Of a stretch of DNA of 31,325 bases, positions 7,675-17,143 are shown piece by piece. The DNA comes from Microtetraspora glauca (GTDB lineage Bacteria; Actinomycetota; Actinomycetes; Streptomycetales; Streptomycetaceae). The stretch covers positions 1 to 31,325 of the forward strand of contig JOFO01000060.1 in the NCBI GenBank assembly GCA_000721275.1. Direction: 5' to 3'. Under the pieces are notes generated by a model. That model ran no database searches. It worked only from the letters and a program-made list of their open reading frames with translations, and was not told where the DNA came from. The translations under genes were made by a program, and so were the position numbers. The stretch's first letter is position 1. Each line of letters begins with the position of its first letter.

Positions 7675-7954
7675 AACCGGACCCCGGGCACTTCCCGCCC
7701 GCCCCCAGGGGAGGCATGGATACTCGACGCCCCCACCAGCGGCCTCACGCACGCCGGCCCTTCCGTACACCGGACCCGCAGATGACCTGGGCATCGTGCG
7801 GTCCGGGGACCGGGTTCCTAGGCGGCGGTGGTCGTCAGCGTCAGCGCCAACTGCGACTGGTCTCTGAACGAGCTGCTTCCCGTCCGCAGCGGTGGCCGTG
7901 CCGCTCACCTAGCCCTACGGTGATCCATCGGTTCAAGTGCCCTCCAGAGGAGCG

Positions 7955-8066
7955 GTGTTGAGCGGTAGAGGGGGGTCGTCGGCGGGCATGGGGTGCCTGG
8001 CCGCGGGGCTGTTCATGGTGGGGGGCTTCGGGGGCCATTTCCTGGCCGTACCGGCCCACGTTCGCG
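7955..8066 (+). other. Possible displaced N-terminal segment of the PemK/MazF-like membrane protein
   Basis: In frame 2, GTG 7955 or TTG 7958 (with AGAGGAG just upstream at 7946-7952) leads to a plausible first membrane helix, GCLAAGLFMVGGFGGHFLAV, up to about 8048. The next gene lies in frame 3, where TFAALLDAQTPPQR just before its GTG also reads like protein. A one-base change between about 8030 and 8066 would join them. Upstream, 7675-7954 holds no supported gene. Confidence 0.3.
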
Positions 8067-8099
8067 GCGCTGCTCGACGCTCAGACGCCGCCGCAGAGG

Positions 8100-8708
8100 G
8101 TGCAGGGCCTCGCCCATCACGCCTTCCTGTACGGGATGGTGGTGCTGACGGCGTTCGCGGTGGCCGCCCTGACTGGGCGCGGGCGGAGGTTCGTCTGGTG
8201 GCTGGTAGTGGTCAGGGCCCTGGTGCTGGCGGTGATCGCGACGGTGGTGGTGGGCTGGGTGGAGCCCCGCGTCGCGGGTGCCCCGTGGAACGCCCGTGCG
8301 CTGGCGGAAGGCCTGGCGGCCGGTGCCGTCGCCTTCGTCTTCTGGGTCGTCGTGCGGTGGTGGGACCGCACCCGTCGGCATCGGCCGGTCGCCGGGCAGA
8401 TCTGGCTGGCCAGGGTGCCGTTCCGCGAGGGCGGGGGAGCGCTGCCGCACTACCGCGTCGTGCTCAGGGCCCGGTGGCGGCATGCGGAGGTCCTGCAGAT
8501 CACCACCAAGAACAAGGACGACCGGACCGATCACATCCGCATCCCCGACGAAGGGTGGGACCACGTCTCGGGGCGCGCCCACTGGGTGGAGAGGGGGCTG
8601 CCACCGCGTCTCGTGCCCTATGGCGACTTCGAGAAGGCCCGCCCGCAGGGGCGATGCCCCCGCACCACATGGCGGCTTCTCCGCGCGGCGCGGCCCGTCA
8701 GGACCTGA
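8100..8708 (+). CDS. Membrane-anchored PemK/MazF-like protein (N-terminus uncertain)
   Basis: The open frame is 202 residues. Residues 1-90 contain three hydrophobic helices (for example FLYGMVVLTAFAVAALT, FVWWLVVVRALVLAVIATVVVGW and AAGAVAFVFWVVVRWW). After a basic linker, the rest resembles PemK/MazF-fold proteins: GQIWLARVPFREG, then YRVVLRARWRHAEVLQITTKNKDDRTDHIRIP. This matches the pattern of G-x-IW-x4-P, R-x-VV-R and an ITSK-like strand. Streptomyces commonly encodes membrane-tethered versions of this fold, and RNase activity in them is unproven. No antitoxin gene is adjacent. The GTG at 8100 has a poor ribosome-binding site and the true start may lie upstream in another frame. The extreme C-terminus (RPQGRCPRTTWRLLRAARPVRT) is unusually basic. 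Confidence 0.6.
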   Translation: MQGLAHHAFLYGMVVLTAFAVAALTGRGRRFVWWLVVVRALVLAVIATVVVGWVEPRVAGAPWNARALAEGLAAGAVAFVFWVVVRWWDRTRRHRPVAGQIWLARVPFREGGGALPHYRVVLRARWRHAEVLQITTKNKDDRTDHIRIPDEGWDHVSGRAHWVERGLPPRLVPYGDFEKARPQGRCPRTTWRLLRAARPVRT

Positions 8709-8765
8709 GTCTTCCAGTCACCGATCTCCTGACCCGCGAAAATCAATGCATGACGAACGGCATAG

Positions 8766-8777
8766 CTGTCCGGACAG
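8766..8777. promoter_or_regulatory. 12-bp perfect palindrome before the two-component genes
   Basis: CTGTCCGGACAG is a perfect palindrome about 145 nt upstream of the histidine kinase start, in the 212-nt gap that must hold its promoter. It could be an operator, but palindromes of this size occur by chance in GC-rich DNA. Confidence 0.25.
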
Positions 8778-8920
8778 GGCACCTCCCGGCGGGCGGAGAT
8801 GGGTGTCAGCATGTATGGACGGACCGAGCGTGATCGCCAAGAATCCCTCTTGCTCGTCGTCACAGCACCCCCAAGGACGGGGTGAGCGGACGGATCCACG
8901 GAGCTAGGGGGAGGTCCGCG

Positions 8921-9877
8921 GTGTCGTTGTTCTGGCGGATCTTCGCGATGAATGCCTTCCTTCTCATCGTGGCCACTGGGCTGCTGTTGAGCCCGTGGGT
9001 CACGGTCTCTCACCCCGTTCTCTTCGACGAAGCCGTGGTGCTGACCGTCGGGGTGCTGGCCATGCTCGTGGCCAATGGCCTTCTCTTCCGGCACGGGTTG
9101 GCGCCGCTTGAGCGGCTGTCCCGCGCGATGGCGAAGGCGGATCTTCTGCATCCCGGCACGCGGCTCAAGGCCACCGGGCAGCACGAAATCGCGGAGCTGG
9201 TGGACACGTTCAACGCGATGCTCGACCGCCTGGAGAACGAGCGCGCCACCAGCAGCGCCAGGGTAGCGGCGGCTCAGGAGGCCGAGCGGCGGCATATCGC
9301 CCGGGAACTTCACGATGAGGTCGGTCAGGCCCTGACAGCCGTGCTCCTCCAGTTGAAGTGGCTGGCGGATCAGGCTCCCACGGAGTTGCGGAAGGACCTG
9401 CACGCGGCACAGGAGACGACCCGGGAAAGCTTGGACGAACTGAGGCGCATCGCCCGCCGGCTACGCCCCGGGGTGCTGGAAGACCTGGGACTGGTCAGTG
9501 CCCTGCGGGCGCTCACGGCCGACTTCACCACCGCAGGAGTCGCGGTGCGGCACGACCTCGACCCGGGGCTGCCGGGCATGGCGCCCGAGGTGGAACTGGC
9601 TATCTACCGGGTGGCCCAGGAAGCCCTGGCCAACGCGGCGCGTCACTCGCATGCCGACCGCATCGAGCTGGACCTCAGGTACCGGACGCCGGGAGCCGTG
9701 GACCTCGTCATCCGTGACAACGGGCACGGCCGTCGAGACGCCGCAGAGGGATCCGGCATCCGGGGCATGCGTGAACGCGCGCTGATGATCGGAGCGGAGT
9801 TCTCCATCGGGACCTCACGGGAGGGCGGAACAGCGGTGCGTCTGCGGGTACCGGTGACAGCGGGAGCCGAGCGGTGA
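8921..9877 (+). CDS. Two-component sensor histidine kinase (NarL-type, HisKA_3)
   Basis: This 318-residue membrane kinase autophosphorylates and passes the phosphate to the adjacent regulator. Order of parts: helix 1 (about residues 6-25), a very short external loop of about 12-15 residues, helix 2 (38-57), a HAMP-like linker (RHGLAPLERLSRAM to NAMLDRLENER), and a dimerisation helix with phospho-accepting His131 in ARELHDEVGQ. The HATPase domain follows, with EALANAARHS as N-box and IRDNGHG as G-box. The tiny external loop suggests sensing in or at the membrane. GTG 8921 is chosen because GGGGAGG lies seven bases upstream. GTG 8882 is an alternative giving 331 residues. The gene overlaps its regulator by four bases (GTGA). 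Confidence 0.9.
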   Translation: MSLFWRIFAMNAFLLIVATGLLLSPWVTVSHPVLFDEAVVLTVGVLAMLVANGLLFRHGLAPLERLSRAMAKADLLHPGTRLKATGQHEIAELVDTFNAMLDRLENERATSSARVAAAQEAERRHIARELHDEVGQALTAVLLQLKWLADQAPTELRKDLHAAQETTRESLDELRRIARRLRPGVLEDLGLVSALRALTADFTTAGVAVRHDLDPGLPGMAPEVELAIYRVAQEALANAARHSHADRIELDLRYRTPGAVDLVIRDNGHGRRDAAEGSGIRGMRERALMIGAEFSIGTSREGGTAVRLRVPVTAGAER

Positions 9878-10530
9878 CCACATCTGCGACTCGCATCCTG
9901 CTTGCCGACGATCACGCCCTGGTACGTCGTGGTGTGCGGCTGATCCTGGACGCAGAACCGGACATGTGTGTCGTGGCCGAAGTCGGCGACGGGGCCGAGG
10001 CCGTCGCCGTGGCACGTCAGGTACCGGTCGACCTGGCGATCCTGGACGTCGCCATGCCCCGGTTGACCGGCCTGCAAGCCGCACGTGAGCTCTCACGTGC
10101 GCATCCGGGCCTGCGCATCCTGATCCTCACCATGTACGACAGCGATCAGTACTTCTTCGAGGCGCTGAGGGTGGGAGCCAGCGGGTACGTACTGAAGTCC
10201 GTGGCGGACCGTGACCTGCTCGGCGCGTGCCGTGCGGCCATGCGTGGGGAGTCGTTCCTCTACCCCGGTGCCGAGACCACGGTGATCCGCAAGTACCTCG
10301 ACCTGGCAGAGGACGGCAAAACCCTTCCGGAGAAGGCGATCACGGACCGTGAGGAAGAGATCCTCAAGCTGGTTGCCGAAGGCCACACCTCGAAGGAGAT
10401 CGGCGACCTTCTGGTCATCAGTGCCAAGACGGTGGAACGCCACCGGGCGAACCTGTTGCAGAAGCTCGGACTGCGCGACCGGGTCGAACTCACCCGCTAC
10501 GCCATCAGGACCGGCCTGATCGAGCCGTAA
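9874..10530 (+). CDS. Response regulator, NarL/LuxR family
   Basis: This 218-residue DNA-binding regulator is the partner of the upstream kinase. The receiver domain (1-120) has the acidic pair DD at 12-13, phospho-acceptor Asp58 in AILDVAMP, and the conserved Lys in SGYVLKS. The C-terminal LuxR-type helix-turn-helix runs over about residues 150-206, with LTDREEEILKLVAEGHTSKE and the recognition part SAKTVERHRANLLQKL. The start is a GTG overlapping the kinase stop. Targets are unknown. A strong hairpin lies about 95 nt beyond the stop, and the RHS gene follows. Confidence 0.92.
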   Translation: MTTSATRILLADDHALVRRGVRLILDAEPDMCVVAEVGDGAEAVAVARQVPVDLAILDVAMPRLTGLQAARELSRAHPGLRILILTMYDSDQYFFEALRVGASGYVLKSVADRDLLGACRAAMRGESFLYPGAETTVIRKYLDLAEDGKTLPEKAITDREEEILKLVAEGHTSKEIGDLLVISAKTVERHRANLLQKLGLRDRVELTRYAIRTGLIEP

Positions 10531-10625
10531 CAACGACCTTTCCGACAAGCCTCCGGCCCCGCCGGCCGCGAGGCGGCCCCGCCATGCCGCCGTCCCCTGA
10601 CGGTCCTGACCTCTATCCCACAGCC

Positions 10626-10655
10626 GCGCCCTCCCACCCTCCTGTGGGAGGGCGC
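10626..10655. terminator. Strong hairpin terminator after the two-component operon
   Basis: A perfect 12-bp stem (10626-10637 with 10644-10655; GCGCCCTCCCAC and its complement) closes a 6-nt loop, CCTCCT. There is no T-run, which is usual for Streptomyces terminators. It separates the two-component genes from the RHS gene. Confidence 0.65.
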
Positions 10656-10714
10656 CGGGACCGGACTTCGCACCGGCCCCAGCACCACCATGAGAAACGC
10701 ATACAGGGAGAAAA

Positions 10715-13700
10715 GTGACCAGCTATATACCGGAGCCCTCATCAGAGTTCCGCTACCGACCAAGACTCGACCAACACAAGGGCATCCGCACCACCGCGGT
10801 CGGAGTGGCCCTGCTCATGTCGGTGTCGATGCTCTACGGCGCCGAAGCCGCCGTCGCCGCGCCCAGCGGTCCGCAGGCGGCGGAGGCCCCGCAGACGCCG
10901 CTCGCCGCGACGTCGGCCACTGACATCGCCTCTGCCCGTGTGGCGGCTCGGCTGTCGGGCAAGCGTGTCGAGGCGTTGTCAGAGCGGACCGAGTCGTCGA
11001 CGACGTGGGTGAACGAAGACGGTTCCCTCACGACCGAACTGTCCGCCGGACCTGTCCGCTTCCAGGACCCGGCCACCGGCGACTGGCGTGACGTCGATGT
11101 CGAGCTCGTCGGCGCCTCGGACGGCTCTGTCGTCTCGAAGGCCCACCCGCAAGGACTGAAGCTCGCAGGCAAGTCCGGCACCAAGGCCTCCTCCCTGCGT
11201 GCCGCCCAGTCCGCCCCGGCCACGGACCTGGTGACCCTGGGCACCGGTGACGAGGCGATCACCTTGCAGTGGCGCGGCGGCCTGCCCGCGCCCAAGCTCG
11301 ACGGCACCCGCGCCACCTACCAGGACGCGGTACCCGGCGCGGATGTGGTCGTGGAGGCCACGCGTACCGGCTTCGAGCAGTTCGTCGAGGTCAAGGCCAA
11401 GCCCGCTGCAGGGTTCTCGTACACGCTGCCGCTGAAGACCAAGGGCTTGAAGGTCGAGCAGCAGTCGGACGGCAGTGTGGTCTTCACGGACAAGATGTCC
11501 AAGAAGAGCGCAGTCATGCCCGCCCCGGTCATGTGGGACGCCACCGTCGACGAGGTTTCCGGTGAGCACACCCGCCGGGCCAAGGTCGCCATGAAGGTCG
11601 TCAAGACCAAGGGCGGCGTCGACCTGGTCCTCACCCCGGACGCGGCCTTCCTGGCCGATCCGGCGACGAAGTACCCGGTGACCGTCGATCCGTCGACGTC
11701 CGCGCTGGGCAATCTCTTCGACACCTACGTCCAGCAGGGCGAGACGGTCGACTGGTCGGCCGACACCGAGCTGGACCTGGGCAACCCGGGAACGAAGAAC
11801 GCCGACGGCACCTATCGCACCGCGCGTTCCTTCATCACCTGGAACACCGCGCCGGTCGCGGACGCACTGGTCTCCAGCGCGTCCCTGTCACTGTGGAACT
11901 TCCACTCCGGCAACACCGACTGCACCGCCCAGCCGTGGGAAGTGTGGACGGCGAACAACGCCTCCACGGCCTCGCGCTGGACGAACCAGCCGGCGATGGT
12001 CACCAAGATGGCCACCTCCACCCAGACCAAGGGCAATCCGTCCTGCACCGCCGACGGGTGGATCAGCGCGGACGTCACGAACCTGGTGCAGCACTGGGCG
12101 AACAACAAGTGGTCCCACGCCGGCATGGGTCTTCGTGCCACGGACGAGAACGACATCAAGGAGTGGAAGCGGGTCAACTCCGCCAACGCCGCCTCGAACG
12201 TTCCGAAGCTGACCGTCACGTACAACTACCGGCCCCGCACGGGAACGAAGCAGGAGGCGGGCGCTCCGTTCTTCTCCTACGGCGGCGCCTACGTCGTCAA
12301 CACCACGACGCCGATCCTCCGTGACACGTTCGTCGACGCCAACGGCGACAAGGTCAACGGCACCTTCCAGATCTTCGACTCCGCCACCAACGCCCAGGTC
12401 GGCAACGTCATCGTGTCCCCCTGGGTGAACTCCGGGCAGGTCGCCTCGGTGACCGTCCCCGCCGGGGTCCTCACGAACGGCAAGACGTACAAGTTCCGTA
12501 CGTCACCGTACGACGGCACGCACTACAACCTGGGCTGGTCGGCGTGGAAGACCTTCACGGTCGACACCACCGCCCCCTCCGCTCCCACCGGCATCACGTC
12601 GACGGACTACCCGTCCGCCTCGTGGGTCAAGGGCGCGGGGCAGGCTGGCACCTTCACCGTGACCCCGCCGTCCGGCACGGACCACAACTGGCTCGAGTGG
12701 TCCCTGGACGGTGTGACCTGGACCAAGGTCACCACGGGCGGCGCCTCGGGTGCCAAGGCCATCTCGGTCACCCCGCCCAAGAACGGCACCCACACCCTCC
12801 AGGTCCGCGCGGTCGACAAGGCGGACAACAAGTCCGAGGCCGTCGACTACACCTTCCACGCCGGCCCCGGCGGCTTCGTCCAGCCGGCCGACGGCGAGCG
12901 CACCGCACGCCGCCTCCCGCTCGTCGCCGAAGCCGACGGAGCCAAGTACGACAAGGTGTCCTTCTCCTGGCGCCGCTCCGAGGCCGACGCCTGGGCGCAG
13001 ATCCCGGCCGGACAGGTGACCTCCGGCGGTACGCCGCTGACCGCGTGGCCGGTCCCGATGACGGGCGGCAAGAACGCCCCCCTGGTCTGGAACGCGACCG
13101 ACACCGTCAACCCGGACGGCACGGTCCAGATCAAGGCCGACTTCACCGGCCCCGGTGGTACCGGTGCCACCCAGCCCCTCTCCGTCGTCGTCGACCGCAA
13201 CGCCAGCGGCGCGGCCGTCGACGAGGTGGGACCCGGTTCGCTCAACCTGCTCACCGGTGACTACTCGCTGTCCGCCGACGACGCCTCCGCCTTCGGGCTC
13301 TCCGTGTCCCGCACAGCCTCCTCCCGCACCCCGGACAAGGGCGCCAAGCAGGAGGGGCAGGCACCGATCTTCGGCAAGGAGTGGGTCTCCGGCACCGTGG
13401 CCGAGGCCACCGATTCGGACTACTCCCATATCCGGCGGATCTCCGACACGGCCGTCGCCGTCGTCGACTCCGAGGGCGAGGAGACGCACTTCACGGCGAA
13501 CGCCGCCAGAACAGCCTGGGTGCCCGAGACGGGCTCCGAGTTCCTGACCCTCACGGGCAACGTGTCCGGTTCCTTCACGCTCACCGACACCGAGGGGACG
13601 GTGACCGAGTTCACCAAGCCCGACGCGGCCGCCGCCACCTGGCAGGTCTCCTCCACGCTCCTGGACGGCCTCGCCGGCACCACCACCACGGTCGTCTCCG

Positions 13701-16700
13701 AGACGGTGACCGTGGACACCAAGAAGCTGTCCCGGCCCAAGCGGGTCATCGCCCCCACCTCCGCCGCGACCGCGGCCACGTGTACGGCGACCCCGGCCAC
13801 CAAGGGCTGCCGGGCACTGGAGTTCGTCTACGCCGCCACCACCACGGGTACCGACACTACCTTCGGTGACTTCGCCGGCCAGGTGAAGGAGATCCGGCTG
13901 TGGTCCACCGAGCCCGGTGCCGCCGCGGCCACCTCCAAGGCCGTGCAGACGTACGCCTACGACGCGTCCGGCCGACTGCGCCAGGCATGGAACCCGCAGA
14001 TCAGCCCCTCCCTGAAGACCGAGTACTCCTACGACGCGGCGGGCCGTGTCACCGGCCTGACCCCTGCGGGGGAACTGCCCTGGACCTTCACCTACGGCAA
14101 GGCCGGCAACGCCGCCACCGCCGGTGACGGCATGCTCCTCAAGACGTCCCGCTCCGGCCTCCAGCAGGGCACCAAGGACGTCGAGTCCGGCACCGCGTCC
14201 ACCTCGGTCGTGTACAACGTGCCGCTGACCGGCACCACCGCCCCCTACAAGATGGGCGCGGCGGACGTGAAGGCCTGGGGACAGCTGGACGCCCCGACCG
14301 ACGCGACCGCCGTCTTCCCCGCCGACGCGGTACCCGCCTCCCACGACGGCAGCACGCTGACCTCCGGCTCGTACACCCGCGCCGAGGTCACGTACATGGG
14401 CGTCTCCGGCCGTTCGGTGAACAGCGCCACGCCCGGCGGCCACATCACCACCACGGAGTACGACCGCTTCGGCAACACCGTCCGCGAACTGTCCGCCGGC
14501 AACCGCGCCATCGCCCTGGGCATCGGCGCCGCCGACAAGGCCGCCCAGTCCGAGCTCGGCATCGGCCTGCTCACCAGCGCCGACCGGGCCGACCTGCTGG
14601 CCACCAAGTCGGTCTACGACGGCACCGGTATGCGCGAACTGGAGGAGCTCGGCCCGCTGCGCCGGATCGAGCTCACCGCCGACCTGAAGTCCGGAACGAC
14701 GACGCTCGTCTCCGCCGGCACGTCGGTGACCGCCCGCTCCCGGAAGGTCAACGAGTACGACGCCGGACGTCCCACCGACGGCACAGCCAAGGTCAAGGAC
14801 CAGATCACCAAGGTCACCACCGGAGCGGAGGTGCGCGAGCACCCCGGCATCCACGGCGAGACCCGCATCACCCAGACCGTGTACGACTGGGCCAAGGGCA
14901 TGCCCACCCAGACGATCAAGGACCCGGGCGGTCTCTCGATCACCGAGACCACCGAGTACGACGCCCAGGGCCGCGTCATCAAGCAGCGGCTGCCCGGAGC
15001 CACCGGCACCGACGCGGGCACCCGCGTGACCACCTACTGGTCCGCGACCGGCACCGGCACCTGCCAGGGCCGCCCCGAGTGGGCCGACCTGGTCTGCTCC
15101 ACCGGACCCGCCGGCGCCATCACCGGCGGCGGCTCCAACCCCACCCAGCTGCCGACCACCACCACCGAGTACAGCTGGTGGGGCGGCCCCGCCAAGGTCT
15201 CCGAGACCGCCAACGGCAGCACCCGCACCACCACGACCACCTACGACAACGCCGGCCGCGCCACCAAGGTCGCCGTCACCGGCGGGATCGGCCAGGCGGT
15301 ACCGGAGTCGACCAACGAGTACGACCCGGCCACCGGGCGCATCGTCAGGACGGTCTCCCCGACCGGGGGCACCATCACCAAGGCGTACGACAAGCTCGGC
15401 CGCCAGACGTCCTACACGGACGCCGACGGCGGCGTGACCACCACCGAGTACGACCTGCTGAACCGGCCGGTGAAGGTCACGGACAACGCGCCCTCGACCG
15501 TCACCTACACCTACGACCACACGGCCGAGCCCCGCGGTCTGGCCACCAAGACCACGGACTCCATCGCCGGCGCCTTCCAAGCGACCTATGACGCGGACGG
15601 CTCCGTCGCGACGGAGAAGCTGCCCGGCGGCTACACCCTCACCAGCACCGAGGACACCACCGGCAGCCAGCTCAAGCGCACCTACACGCGTGACAGCGAC
15701 GGCGCGATCGTCTACGCGGACACCGTGACCGAATCCGTCCACGGGCAGGTCACCACTCACGCGGGCTGGTCCGACCAGAAGTACGGCTACGACGCCACCG
15801 GCCGCCTGATCACCGTCGAAGACACCACCGACACCGTCTGCACCAAGCGGACCTACACCTTCGACAACCGCACCAACCGCAAGTCCCTCACACGCGCGAC
15901 GGGCACCCCCGGCGCCGACTGCCCCACCACCGGAGGCACCACCACCAGCCACACCTACGACAGCGCCGACCGCCTCGTCGACACCGGCTACGTCTACGAC
16001 GCCTTCGGCCGGACCACCTCGGTCCCCGGCAGCGGGACGGTCGGCTACTACACCAACGACCTCGTCCACCAGCAGACCGCCAACGGCACCCGGCGGACCT
16101 GGCAGCTCGACGCCGCCCACCGCTTCCGCTCCTTCAAGACCGAGACCGGCAGCGGCAGCACCTGGACCCAGACCGGCTCCAAGCTGAACCACTACGACGG
16201 CGACGGCGACAACCCCCGCTGGATCGTGGAGGACACCGCCACCGGCGCCCTCACACGCAACGTCGAATCCGCCTCGGGCGACCTCGCCGCCACCACCAGC
16301 AAGACCGGCGACACCGTCCTGCAGCTCACCACCATCCACGGAGACGTCGCCCTCCAGCTCCCGCTGGACACCAGTCAGGCACCCGTCGCCCTCGACAGCG
16401 ACGAGTACGGCAACCCCCGCGCCGGCCAGCCCGCCACGCGCTACAACTGGCTCGGCGCCAAGCAGCGCTCCACGGAGACCCTCACCGGCCTCACCCTCAT
16501 GGGCGTCCGGCTCTACAACCCGGCCACCGGCCGCTTCCTCTCCCTCGACCCCGTCTACGGCGGAAACGCGAACGCCTACGACTACGTCCACGCGGACCCG
16601 CTCAACAGCTACGACCTCGACGGCAAGTGGGGCTGGTTCAAGAAGAAGTGGAAGCGCTTCAAGCGCAGCGGCGTCGGACGCTGGGTCAAGAGGAACCGCG

Positions 16701-17026
16701 TCTGGATCGCCGGTGGCCTCGCCGGCGTCGGCTGTGGCCTCGTGACCTTCGGAACAGCAGCCGCCGCCTGCGCGGTCATCGCCGGCGGAGCCGCCAGCGC
16801 AGGCGCTCAGTGGGCAGGAAACCGCCGATCCACCCGAAGCGAGATCATGTGGGCCGGCATCTCCGGCGCCGCGGGCTTCGGAGGAGGCGGCGCGGCCCTC
16901 GGCGCCATCGGCAGATGGGGACTCAAGGCCGGGCTGCGACGATGGCTCCCGGGAAGCGGCCGTCACGCCAAGTACAAGCCCGCCTCCCACCGCAAGCGGA
17001 ACTGGTACTCGCGACGCTGGTGGTAG
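10715..17026 (+). CDS. Large secreted DNRLRE-domain RHS-repeat protein
   Basis: This is a 2103-residue secreted protein. A signal-like segment at about 28-50 (TTAVGVALLMSVSMLYGAEAAVAA) follows a longer hydrophilic start. A DNRLRE-type jelly-roll domain lies near 330-500 (YVQQGETVDWSADTELDLG, TARSFITWNT, WISADVTNLVQHW). An Ig/FnIII-like part follows near 590-650. The RHS entry begins near 838 (GPGSLNLLTGDYSLS). Many YD repeats follow (YDASGRLRQAW, YDAAGRVTGL, YDKLGRQTSYTDADG). The RHS core at about 1923-1970 is GVRLYNPATGRFLSLDP...ADPLNSYDLDGKW. RHS shells enclose a C-terminal effector. Here the tip is only about 133 residues, with two Gly/Ala-rich hydrophobic segments between basic clusters, ending in RKRNWYSRRWW. 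No nuclease or protease domain is recognised. GTG 10715 follows an AGGGAG. Confidence 0.88.
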   Translation: MTSYIPEPSSEFRYRPRLDQHKGIRTTAVGVALLMSVSMLYGAEAAVAAPSGPQAAEAPQTPLAATSATDIASARVAARLSGKRVEALSERTESSTTWVNEDGSLTTELSAGPVRFQDPATGDWRDVDVELVGASDGSVVSKAHPQGLKLAGKSGTKASSLRAAQSAPATDLVTLGTGDEAITLQWRGGLPAPKLDGTRATYQDAVPGADVVVEATRTGFEQFVEVKAKPAAGFSYTLPLKTKGLKVEQQSDGSVVFTDKMSKKSAVMPAPVMWDATVDEVSGEHTRRAKVAMKVVKTKGGVDLVLTPDAAFLADPATKYPVTVDPSTSALGNLFDTYVQQGETVDWSADTELDLGNPGTKNADGTYRTARSFITWNTAPVADALVSSASLSLWNFHSGNTDCTAQPWEVWTANNASTASRWTNQPAMVTKMATSTQTKGNPSCTADGWISADVTNLVQHWANNKWSHAGMGLRATDENDIKEWKRVNSANAASNVPKLTVTYNYRPRTGTKQEAGAPFFSYGGAYVVNTTTPILRDTFVDANGDKVNGTFQIFDSATNAQVGNVIVSPWVNSGQVASVTVPAGVLTNGKTYKFRTSPYDGTHYNLGWSAWKTFTVDTTAPSAPTGITSTDYPSASWVKGAGQAGTFTVTPPSGTDHNWLEWSLDGVTWTKVTTGGASGAKAISVTPPKNGTHTLQVRAVDKADNKSEAVDYTFHAGPGGFVQPADGERTARRLPLVAEADGAKYDKVSFSWRRSEADAWAQIPAGQVTSGGTPLTAWPVPMTGGKNAPLVWNATDTVNPDGTVQIKADFTGPGGTGATQPLSVVVDRNASGAAVDEVGPGSLNLLTGDYSLSADDASAFGLSVSRTASSRTPDKGAKQEGQAPIFGKEWVSGTVAEATDSDYSHIRRISDTAVAVVDSEGEETHFTANAARTAWVPETGSEFLTLTGNVSGSFTLTDTEGTVTEFTKPDAAAATWQVSSTLLDGLAGTTTTVVSETVTVDTKKLSRPKRVIAPTSAATAATCTATPATKGCRALEFVYAATTTGTDTTFGDFAGQVKEIRLWSTEPGAAAATSKAVQTYAYDASGRLRQAWNPQISPSLKTEYSYDAAGRVTGLTPAGELPWTFTYGKAGNAATAGDGMLLKTSRSGLQQGTKDVESGTASTSVVYNVPLTGTTAPYKMGAADVKAWGQLDAPTDATAVFPADAVPASHDGSTLTSGSYTRAEVTYMGVSGRSVNSATPGGHITTTEYDRFGNTVRELSAGNRAIALGIGAADKAAQSELGIGLLTSADRADLLATKSVYDGTGMRELEELGPLRRIELTADLKSGTTTLVSAGTSVTARSRKVNEYDAGRPTDGTAKVKDQITKVTTGAEVREHPGIHGETRITQTVYDWAKGMPTQTIKDPGGLSITETTEYDAQGRVIKQRLPGATGTDAGTRVTTYWSATGTGTCQGRPEWADLVCSTGPAGAITGGGSNPTQLPTTTTEYSWWGGPAKVSETANGSTRTTTTTYDNAGRATKVAVTGGIGQAVPESTNEYDPATGRIVRTVSPTGGTITKAYDKLGRQTSYTDADGGVTTTEYDLLNRPVKVTDNAPSTVTYTYDHTAEPRGLATKTTDSIAGAFQATYDADGSVATEKLPGGYTLTSTEDTTGSQLKRTYTRDSDGAIVYADTVTESVHGQVTTHAGWSDQKYGYDATGRLITVEDTTDTVCTKRTYTFDNRTNRKSLTRATGTPGADCPTTGGTTTSHTYDSADRLVDTGYVYDAFGRTTSVPGSGTVGYYTNDLVHQQTANGTRRTWQLDAAHRFRSFKTETGSGSTWTQTGSKLNHYDGDGDNPRWIVEDTATGALTRNVESASGDLAATTSKTGDTVLQLTTIHGDVALQLPLDTSQAPVALDSDEYGNPRAGQPATRYNWLGAKQRSTETLTGLTLMGVRLYNPATGRFLSLDPVYGGNANAYDYVHADPLNSYDLDGKWGWFKKKWKRFKRSGVGRWVKRNRVWIAGGLAGVGCGLVTFGTAAAACAVIAGGAASAGAQWAGNRRSTRSEIMWAGISGAAGFGGGGAALGAIGRWGLKAGLRRWLPGSGRHAKYKPASHRKRNWYSRRWW

Positions 17027-17077
17027 CACCTACCCACCGGTCTGACCAAGTCCGGTAACAGCACAACCATCAGGAAC

Positions 17078-17116
17078 CGGGGCGCTGCCGCACCTGCACT
17101 CGCGAGCAGCGCCCCG
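17078..17116. terminator. Hairpin between the RHS gene and the small membrane gene
   Basis: CGGGGCGCTGC (17078-17088) and its exact reverse complement (17106-17116) form an 11-bp stem with a 17-nt loop. It lies 51 nt after the RHS stop and 27 nt before the next start. It may end most RHS transcripts or act as a partial terminator setting the ratio of the two products. Confidence 0.5.
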
Positions 17117-17143
17117 ACGTCCCCGCGCAAGGAGTGGAACAAG

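Noticed and set aside
7832..7927. Plus-strand short frame VVVSVSANCDWSLNELLPVR as a possible peptide precursor
   Set aside because: There is no ribosome-binding site and no modifying enzymes nearby; it is a short frame in an otherwise featureless gap.
12503..17029. Minus-strand open frame of 1508 codons
   Set aside because: It is the mirror of the RHS gene. The Gly/Val/Asp-rich translation with no domains is what antisense of GC-rich YD repeats gives, and the plus strand has clear domains and a ribosome-binding site.
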